Made by a program: the position numbers and the translations under genes. Shown here one piece after another: positions 56,972 to 64,000 of a stretch of DNA of 64,000 bases (position 1 is its first letter; every line of letters starts with the position of its first letter). The notes under the pieces were generated by a model. It did not search any database. It was not told the origin of the DNA and saw only the letters and a program-made list of their open reading frames with translations. Source of the stretch: Candidatus Saccharicenans sp. (GTDB lineage Bacteria; Acidobacteriota; Aminicenantia; Aminicenantales; Saccharicenantaceae); the NCBI GenBank assembly GCA_030018265.1, contig JASEFX010000007.1, forward strand, positions 26,452-90,451. Direction: 5' to 3'.

Positions 56972-59605
56972 TTATGAACGCTCGTTGAGCTCGCCCAGAC
57001 TTTTTTCCAGCGTGGCCTGCTTCAGCTTGAGTTCAGCCAGGCGCTTCTGGTGGTCTTCAATCACGGCGGCTGGCGCTTTCGCCAGAAAATCAGGGTTGTT
57101 CAGCCTGACTTCGAGTTTCGCTATATCTTCCCTGACTTTCCTTAGTTCCTTTTCCAGACGCTCTTTTTCCTGTTCGAGGTTAACCGGAGCGGCTACCAGC
57201 AGTCCGATTTTTGTCGTGCCGGCCACTCCCTTGAGCAACTTTTTGTCTGCGGGCAGTTCTTCCACGTACTCAATCCGGTCCACTCCGGCCAGCTGGCGAA
57301 TGGCTGCCTCATAGGGTCCAGCCACCTTCCGGCTGGTCTCCCCGCCTTCAACCCAGAGGTTCACCTGCTCCCTGACCGGGATTTTATTCTCGGCCCGGAT
57401 GCTCCGGACCTCAGAGATGATCTCCTGGAGGAACTTCATGGTGTTCTCGGCTTCTTCGTCCAGCCAGCTATCGGGAAATTCCGGCCAGCTGGCTTCCAGC
57501 AGAGAACGCCCGGTTCCGGGCAGGTGGTGCCAGATCTCTTCGGTGATGTAGGGCATGAACGGATGCAGCAGCCGTAAAATCTTTTCCAGGGTGTCTTCCA
57601 TCACGGCCATCGTGTGTTTGTTGCCCGCGCGCAGTTCGGGCTTGATGAACTCTATGTACCAGTCGCAGAATTCATGCCAGATGAAGTGGTAAATTATCTC
57701 GGAAGCTTCGTAAAACTTGTACTGTTCGAGCGCGGAGTTGAGCTGCCGGGTTATCCGGAGCAACCGGCTCCTTATCCAGCGGTTGGGAAGAGTCAGCTGA
57801 GCCGGGTCCGGTTCAAAAGGTTCTTCGCTCAGGTTCATCAACACAAAGCGCGAGGCATTCCAGATTTTATTGGCAAAGGCCCGGTAGCCGGCCATTCTTT
57901 CTTCGGAAAGCGCGATATCCATTCCGGGGACAGCCAGAGAAGACAGGGTGAAGCGGAGGGCATCTGTGCCGTATTTTTTGATCATTTCCAGCGGGTCGAT
58001 GATGTTGCCCTCGGATTTGCTCATCTTTCTTTTTTTCATATCGCGGACGAGACCGTTGATGAAGACCTGGCGGAAAGGAACGTCCTTCATGAATTTCATG
58101 CCCATCATGATCATTCTGGCTACCCAGAAGAAGATGATGTCAAAACCAGTAGCCAGCAGGTCTGTGGGATAGAAAACCTTGAGGTCTTCAGTCTGTTCCG
58201 GCCAGCCCATGGTGGCAAAGGGCCAGAGAGCTGAAGAGAACCAGGTGTCCAGGACGTCCTCATCCTGAACGAGCGAACCGCCACACTTTTCGCAGGCAGC
58301 CGGTTCTTCCATTACCACCATTATGTGCTGGCAGTTCTGACAATAATAGGCGGGTATGCGGTGCCCCCACCAGAGCTGCCGCGAGATGCACCAGTCATGG
58401 ATCCGGTACATCCAGTCGAAATAGGTTTTCGTCCAGTTCTCGGGAATGAAGACTATTTTCTTCTCTTCCACCACCCTGATGGCTTCGCGCGCCAGCGGCT
58501 CGATTTTTACAAACCACTGCCAGGAGAGATGAGGCTCGATGACGGTTTTGCAGCGATAGCAATGTCCGACAGCGTGGGTGTAGTTTTCCACTTTCACCAG
58601 GAGTCCAAGCTCCTGGAGTTTTTCCACCACCTTCTGCCGGCAGACAAAACGGTCAAGTCCCTGGAATTCAGGTCCGGCCGCTTCAGTCATCCGTCCGCTG
58701 CCGTCGATGACGATGACCTGTTCCAGGTTGTGTTTACGACCGAGTTCGAAATCCACCGGGTCATGCGCCGGCGTGACCTTCACCGCTCCGGTGCCAAAAT
58801 CCTTTTCCACCCGTTCGTCAGTGATAATCGGAATCAAGCGATTCTGGAGCGGAAGGAGAACTTTCTGGCCGTGGTATTTCAAATATCGCTCGTCTTCCGG
58901 ATGAACCGCCACGGCGGTATCGCCGAGCATGGTTTCCGGCCGGGTGGTGGCCACCACCACTCCGTCATCTGTTCCCGGAATCGGGTATTTGATGTACCAG
59001 AGCTTGCCCTGAACTTCTTTATGTTCGATTTCTATGTCTGAGAGGACCGTCTGGCAGCGGGGACAGCGGTTCACCAGATAATAATCGCGATAGATCAAAC
59101 CTTCCCTGTAAAGCTGCACAAAAACATACTTGACCGCCCGGGAAAAGCCTTCATCCATGGTGAACCTTTCCCGGGACCAGTCGAGGGCACAGCCGAGTCT
59201 TTTCAGCTGTTCGGTGATCAATCCGCCACATTTGTTCTTCCAGTCCCAGGCGATCCTCAGGAATTCTTCGCGTCCGACCTTCTCCCGGCTGAGTCCTTTC
59301 TCCGCCAGTTGCTGTTCGATGACGTTGTGAACGGCGATCGAAGCATGGTCAGTTCCCGGAAGCCACATCGTGTTGTAACCCTGCATCTTTTTCCAGCGGA
59401 CGATGATATCCGGCAGGGTAAAGCAGAGGGCATGCCCCATATGGAGCACTCCGGTCACGTTCGGAGGTGGCAGCACCATGGAAAATTTCGGTCCGGGCGA
59501 GTGGACATCGGCCACAAACAATTTTTCGTCCAGCCAGAACTTTGACCATCTGGCTTCTACCGGTTTCGGGTCATAAGCTTTGTCCAGGAGTTTTTTCTCT
59601 CTCAT
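56972..59605 (-). CDS. valS: Valyl-tRNA synthetase
   Basis: PPPNVTGVLHMGHAL; NTMWLPGTDHASIAV; KMSKSEGNIIDPLEMIKKYGTDALRF; C-terminal coiled coil. Confidence 0.97.
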   Translation of the reverse strand: MREKKLLDKAYDPKPVEARWSKFWLDEKLFVADVHSPGPKFSMVLPPPNVTGVLHMGHALCFTLPDIIVRWKKMQGYNTMWLPGTDHASIAVHNVIEQQLAEKGLSREKVGREEFLRIAWDWKNKCGGLITEQLKRLGCALDWSRERFTMDEGFSRAVKYVFVQLYREGLIYRDYYLVNRCPRCQTVLSDIEIEHKEVQGKLWYIKYPIPGTDDGVVVATTRPETMLGDTAVAVHPEDERYLKYHGQKVLLPLQNRLIPIITDERVEKDFGTGAVKVTPAHDPVDFELGRKHNLEQVIVIDGSGRMTEAAGPEFQGLDRFVCRQKVVEKLQELGLLVKVENYTHAVGHCYRCKTVIEPHLSWQWFVKIEPLAREAIRVVEEKKIVFIPENWTKTYFDWMYRIHDWCISRQLWWGHRIPAYYCQNCQHIMVVMEEPAACEKCGGSLVQDEDVLDTWFSSALWPFATMGWPEQTEDLKVFYPTDLLATGFDIIFFWVARMIMMGMKFMKDVPFRQVFINGLVRDMKKRKMSKSEGNIIDPLEMIKKYGTDALRFTLSSLAVPGMDIALSEERMAGYRAFANKIWNASRFVLMNLSEEPFEPDPAQLTLPNRWIRSRLLRITRQLNSALEQYKFYEASEIIYHFIWHEFCDWYIEFIKPELRAGNKHTMAVMEDTLEKILRLLHPFMPYITEEIWHHLPGTGRSLLEASWPEFPDSWLDEEAENTMKFLQEIISEVRSIRAENKIPVREQVNLWVEGGETSRKVAGPYEAAIRQLAGVDRIEYVEELPADKKLLKGVAGTTKIGLLVAAPVNLEQEKERLEKELRKVREDIAKLEVRLNNPDFLAKAPAAVIEDHQKRLAELKLKQATLEKSLGELNERS

Positions 59606-59623
59606 GTTAGTAAACCTTTGTCA

Positions 59624-60220
59624 TCAGGGTGTTTTTTCTGTTTTGTTCCGGTTTTCATCAGGCTGGCTGGAAGATCTCTCAGCCTGCAGACTGGCTCTGA
59701 GCCTTTTTTCCAGCTCTCGTTCGGCTTCGAGTACTTCCTGCTGAATGAAATAGCGCAGCTCTTTCAGCAAAGCCGTGCTGGCTAATTGCTCCCGTGCGGG
59801 TGTCGGGGCAGCCGGGCTTTCTGGAAGCTCTTCCGGCAGGGTGTCGGGAATTCTCTGCTTTTCCACCGCTTTTCTGACAGCTTCCAGCAGGTTTTCCGAA
59901 TAGAAAGGCTTCTGGAATACTTTTTCCGGGTTCAACCACTGCCAGTATTCCCGGGGAACAGTTTCGAAGGTGCCTGTTATTAGAAACACAGGAACTTTGT
60001 TTTCGGAAGAGAGGCGTGTTTGAAGGTGGGACAAGCCTTCCGAAGCTTCCAGAAGGGAGCTGCCGATGATGATCGCTTCCGGGTTTATCGTTTCCAGAAG
60101 CTGACTGAGTTCCTCAATGCTTCCGGCCAGATGAATCCTGAAACTCTCTTCAGGAAAAACAGACTGACAGATTCGCCTGGTGGTCGGGCTGCTGTCGGCC
60201 ACAATCAAATTATAAGCCAA
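59624..60220 (-). CDS. Degenerate receiver-domain (pseudo-receiver) protein
   Basis: LIVADSSPTTRRICQSVF...PEAIIIGSSLLEAS...VPVFLITGTFE...VFQKPFYSENLLEAVRKAV: CheY-like fold with a Gly-Ser at the phospho-Asp position. Confidence 0.7.
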   Translation of the reverse strand: MAYNLIVADSSPTTRRICQSVFPEESFRIHLAGSIEELSQLLETINPEAIIIGSSLLEASEGLSHLQTRLSSENKVPVFLITGTFETVPREYWQWLNPEKVFQKPFYSENLLEAVRKAVEKQRIPDTLPEELPESPAAPTPAREQLASTALLKELRYFIQQEVLEAERELEKRLRASLQAERSSSQPDENRNKTEKTP

Positions 60221-60304
60221 CTCCTTCCTCTTTATAAGTTAAAAGCAGTTGAAAATAGATAATTTAATCTACCCTTTTAGCCGCGCTCTGTCAATCAGGC
60301 AGGT

Positions 60305-63300
60305 TCAGTATTCAACGACCACCGCGTTCTGACCCAGGAGTTCTTCCATTTTTTCTATGAATTCGTCTGTCGGTCTGATCCCGGAAACTTCCGCTGACTG
60401 CATCAGGCAGAAGGCAGAATGATTTTCCAGCTGCAGGTAAAGCGGACATTCGCCGGCAAACTCTTCAAGCACCGTTCTCAGCCGGTTGATGCTCTCCTCA
60501 TCGAGAGCTTCCAGCGGCACTTTCAACACCACCTTGCGGGCAAGTTTTTCCAGCGCTTCTTCCAGCGGCATAATCTGGGAGACGATTATCTTCCGGGTTT
60601 CGAAGCTGTCGGAAGACATGCGTCCTTTCAACCAGATAAGCTGTCCTTCCTTCAACCAGGGGTTGAATTTGTTGTAAGCGTCAGGAAAGATGGTCACATC
60701 CACCTGGCCGGTCAGGTCTTCCAGCACGAAAGTGGCCATCCGTTCTTCCTTTTTTGTCTTTAAGAGCTTTACCGAAATGATGATCCCGCACAGCCGGACT
60801 TCCCGGTCGAAATCTTCCTCCGGGTCGAGAGAGTCCACCGTGTGGCTGACCAGGTTTTCAATCCGTTTTCGGTATCGGGCAAGAGGATGGCTGGTGATGT
60901 AGGTCCCCAGGACCTCTTTCTCGTGGGCCAGCAACACCTCTTCGTCCCATTCGTTCATTTGCAGGACTTCCTGTGGAATTTCGGGCCGGTTGATGTATTC
61001 GTCGCCGAAAAGAGAAAAGGCTCTCTCCTCTCTGGCCTTCTGCCGCTGATGGCCGTATTCGATCAGCAGGTCGACCATGTAGTATAACCGGGAACGTTTC
61101 CAGCCGAAGGAATCAAGGGCTCCGGCTTTGATCAGGCTTTCCAGAGCCTTCCGGTTGAGGATCCGGGAGTCGTACTCTTCGAACAGGTCGAAGAGGTCTT
61201 TGAATCCCCCTCTTTTCTCCCTCAGGGCAATCAGGTCATTGATGGTGTTCTCGCCCACATTCTTGATGGCGGCAAGTCCGATTCTGATCTTATCGCCCTC
61301 AACCGTAAAATGATGATGGCTGCGATTGATGTCCGGGGGAAGTATCTGAATTCCCAGTTCCCGGCATTCATTCAGGTATTTTACAATCTGCGAGGTGTCT
61401 CCTTTCTCCGCTTCCGAGGTCAGCAGCGCGGCCAGGTAGTGCAGCGGATAATGGGCTTTGAGGTAGGCCGTCTGAAAGGCAAGATAGGCATAGGCGGCGC
61501 TGTGTGATTTGTTGAAACCGTACTCGGCGAACTGCGCAATCTGGTCGAATATTTTTTCCGCTTTTGCGGCGGGGATGCCGTTTTTCCTGCAGCCCTGGAC
61601 GAATTTTTCCCGCTGGGCTTTCATCATTTCTTTTATTTTTTTGCCCATGGCCTTGCGCAGCATATCGGCCTCGGCCATGGTGAACCCGGCCAGGTCGGTG
61701 GCGATGCGCATCACCTGTTCCTGATAAACAATGATCCCTCGAGTTTCTTTCAGAATCGGCTCCAGTTGCGGAAGCCCGTACTGGATCCTTTCCGGATGAT
61801 GTTTTCTCTGGACAAACTCATCGGTCATTCCGCTATTGAGCGGCCCCGGCCGGAACAGAGCGTTCATGGCGATCAGGTCGCGAAATTCTTCCGGCTTGAA
61901 ATTACGGAGAAGGTTTTTCATCCCGTAACTTTCAAACTGGAACACCCCGTTCGTCCGGCCCTGCTGGAACACCTCGAAGGTGGCCGGGTCATCAAGGGGG
62001 ATTCGGTCCAGGTCAACCCTTATTCCTGTGTCTTTTTCGATCAGTTGCAGGGCATCGGTTATGACCGTCAGGTTGCGCAGGCCCAGGAGGTCCATCTTCA
62101 GCAGGCCAAGAGATTCTATATCCTCCATGGCGAACTGGGTGGTTATTTCACCCCTGTTTGAAACAAAGAGAGGCAGAAACTCAACCAGGGGTTTAGGAGC
62201 GATGACGATGCCGGCCGCGTGGATCGACGGATGGCGCACCTGCCCCTGGAGTTTGCGGGCGATATCGATCATGGTGGCGATTTTTTCATTTTTCTGGTAA
62301 AGCTCTTTCAGCTCGGGGACATTTTTCAGCGCGCCTTCGATGGTCGCGTCCGGTCCCTGAGAAGGGATCAGCTTGGCCACCCTGTCCACCTCGTTGTTCG
62401 GTAAATCCATCACCCGTCCGACATCCCTGATGGCCTGCCGTGCAGCCATCGTTCCGAAAGTAATGATCTGGCAGACGCTGTCCCGGCCGTATTTCTCTGT
62501 GACATAATCGATAACTTCCTGACGGCGGCGTCCGCAGAAATCGATATCAATATCGGGGAGACTGATCCTTTCCGGGTTGAGAAAACGTTCGAACAGCAGG
62601 TCGTATTCAATCGGGTCGATCTGGGTTATCCCGAGACAGTAAGCGATCAGACTGCCGGCAGCCGAGCCCCGGCCGGGTCCGACCGGAATGCCGCGCTCGC
62701 GGGCAGCTCTGATCAGGTCCCAGACAATCAGAAAGTAGCCTTCAAAGCCCATCTGTTCTATCAGCTTGATTTCCTTCTCCAGCCGGCGGTGGTAATCATC
62801 GAGCGTATGACGGATGAGCCCGCGGTTGATCTTATCCTGTATTTCCTGAAGCCGTTTCTCAAAACCCTGATGGACTACCTGTTCGAAATAATCCCGGAGG
62901 TTCTGCCCACCCGGGGGCTGAAATTTCGGCAGAAAATGATTGCCCAGCGGAAATTCGAAGTTGCAGCGAGCGGCGATATGACGGGTGTTCTCTATGGCTT
63001 CAGGATAATCCTTAAAAAGTTCCCGCATCTCGGCGGTGGATTTCAGGTAGAATTGATCTCCGGAAAATCTGATGCGGTCCGGGTCGGATAATTTCTTGTT
63101 GGTCTGAATGCACAGAAGAACATCCTGGATCTGGGCGTCCTCCTGTTTTAGAAAATGGACGTCGTTGGTGGCTACCAGAGGAATGCCCAGCCGGCGAGAA
63201 AGGTCCACAATCCCTGGAATGATCTTTTTCTGCTCGGGCAGCCCGTGATCCTGAAGCTCGAGGTAGAAATTTTCCGGACCGAAGATTTCGAGGTATTCTC

Positions 63301-63787
63301 GAACGGCCTGTTCAGCCCGGTCCTCCATTTCCTTCAGGAGATAATCGTTAACCTCGCCTTTCAGACAGCTGGAAAGAGCTATCAACCCGGCCGAGCACTC
63401 CCTGAGGATTTCTTTGTCGATGCGCGGCCGGTAATAAAACCCTTCTATGTAGGCAGCGCTCAGCAGGCGGCAGAGGTTGCGATAACCTTTTTCATCCTTA
63501 ACCAGAAGCACCAGGTGATAATTGCTGGTCTCGTCGCCGTTTCCCGGCTTTTTATCGAACCTTGACCTGGGAGCGAGATAAACCTCACAGCCGATAATCG
63601 GCTTGATGCCCTGTTTTTTTGCTGTCTTGAAGAACTCTACCGCGCCGAAGATATTTCCGTGGTCAGTCAGTGCTATCGCCGGCATGTTGAACCTGGAGGC
63701 GGTGTCCACCAGGTCAGAAATGCGGAGACAGCCGTCCAGTATGCTGTATTCGCTGTGGACGTGAAGATGAATGAAGGCATTATCCAT
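60305..63787 (-). CDS. dnaE: DNA polymerase III alpha subunit
   Basis: PHP FIHLHVHSEYSILDGCLRISDLV...ALTDHGNIFGAVEFF; PGRGSAAGSLIAYCLGITQIDPIEYDLLFERFLNPERISLPDIDIDFCGRRR. Confidence 0.97.
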   Translation of the reverse strand: MDNAFIHLHVHSEYSILDGCLRISDLVDTASRFNMPAIALTDHGNIFGAVEFFKTAKKQGIKPIIGCEVYLAPRSRFDKKPGNGDETSNYHLVLLVKDEKGYRNLCRLLSAAYIEGFYYRPRIDKEILRECSAGLIALSSCLKGEVNDYLLKEMEDRAEQAVREYLEIFGPENFYLELQDHGLPEQKKIIPGIVDLSRRLGIPLVATNDVHFLKQEDAQIQDVLLCIQTNKKLSDPDRIRFSGDQFYLKSTAEMRELFKDYPEAIENTRHIAARCNFEFPLGNHFLPKFQPPGGQNLRDYFEQVVHQGFEKRLQEIQDKINRGLIRHTLDDYHRRLEKEIKLIEQMGFEGYFLIVWDLIRAARERGIPVGPGRGSAAGSLIAYCLGITQIDPIEYDLLFERFLNPERISLPDIDIDFCGRRRQEVIDYVTEKYGRDSVCQIITFGTMAARQAIRDVGRVMDLPNNEVDRVAKLIPSQGPDATIEGALKNVPELKELYQKNEKIATMIDIARKLQGQVRHPSIHAAGIVIAPKPLVEFLPLFVSNRGEITTQFAMEDIESLGLLKMDLLGLRNLTVITDALQLIEKDTGIRVDLDRIPLDDPATFEVFQQGRTNGVFQFESYGMKNLLRNFKPEEFRDLIAMNALFRPGPLNSGMTDEFVQRKHHPERIQYGLPQLEPILKETRGIIVYQEQVMRIATDLAGFTMAEADMLRKAMGKKIKEMMKAQREKFVQGCRKNGIPAAKAEKIFDQIAQFAEYGFNKSHSAAYAYLAFQTAYLKAHYPLHYLAALLTSEAEKGDTSQIVKYLNECRELGIQILPPDINRSHHHFTVEGDKIRIGLAAIKNVGENTINDLIALREKRGGFKDLFDLFEEYDSRILNRKALESLIKAGALDSFGWKRSRLYYMVDLLIEYGHQRQKAREERAFSLFGDEYINRPEIPQEVLQMNEWDEEVLLAHEKEVLGTYITSHPLARYRKRIENLVSHTVDSLDPEEDFDREVRLCGIIISVKLLKTKKEERMATFVLEDLTGQVDVTIFPDAYNKFNPWLKEGQLIWLKGRMSSDSFETRKIIVSQIMPLEEALEKLARKVVLKVPLEALDEESINRLRTVLEEFAGECPLYLQLENHSAFCLMQSAEVSGIRPTDEFIEKMEELLGQNAVVVEY

Positions 63788-63820
63788 CGTTTCAACCCTT
63801 CAGCCGGCTGCCGGAGCGGG

Positions 63821-64000
63821 CTATTCCCATTCAATCGTGGCCGGTGGTTTTGAGGTGATATCGTAAACCACGCGGTTGACTCCGTCAACTTCATTGACGA
63901 TTCTGGTGGAAATTTTTTTCAGCAGTTCGGGAGAAGCCGGATACCAGTTGGCGGTCATGCCGTCGGTGCTCTGAACCATTCTGATGGCCACCACCTGCTG
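63821..64000 (-). CDS. guaA: GMP synthase, C-terminal part (truncated by window edge)
   Basis: Translation [59 protein letters not shown] is the GuaA C-terminus; open to the window end. Confidence 0.95.
   Translation of the reverse strand, partial: QQVVAIRMVQSTDGMTANWYPASPELLKKISTRIVNEVDGVNRVVYDITSKPPATIEWE

Noticed and set aside
58325-59041. 238-aa plus-strand ORF antisense to valS
   Set aside because: Shadow ORF within a conserved aminoacyl-tRNA synthetase.

Overview
The window is a dense bacterial chromosome segment from a Gram-negative-type organism: it has LptD, porins and a Wza/Wzc export module. The gene repertoire resembles Acidobacteria/Aminicenantes-like lineages, but that placement is only an impression. 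Left to right it contains: eno 3' end; SH3b/beta-barrel protein; NSS transporter with a tiny MetS-like subunit; a minus-strand phosphate regulon (porin-pstS-pstC-pstA-pstB-PhoB-like regulator); purF; a frame-disrupted sugar-nucleotide epimerase; lptD; an exopolysaccharide export/ligase/GH5 cluster; a partial F0 ATP synthase operon (atpZ-atpI-atpB-atpE); brkB; and trxA/glgA. Next is a long minus-strand housekeeping run (thrS-infC-rpmI-rplT-pheS-pheT-coiled coil-zapA-[structured RNA, possible 6S]-rny-ymdB-xseA-xseB-ispA-dxs-tlyA-nadK), followed by tRNA-Val(GAC), a YfcE-like phosphoesterase, and a plus-strand cDPGS-like GTPase/carbamate kinase/ornithine carbamoyltransferase/unknown 703-aa operon. 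The window ends with a SelB-like protein lacking its GTPase domain, rnr, coaX, birA, valS, a pseudo-receiver, dnaE and the guaA 3' end. I saw no CRISPR array, transposon, integrase or prophage. The most interesting observations are the GTPase-less SelB C-terminal protein, the GTPase-arcC-OTC-unknown operon, the structured zapA-rny intergenic RNA, the AUU-started infC overlapping rpmI by 104 nt, a phased Pho-box-like array, and several unannotated microproteins.
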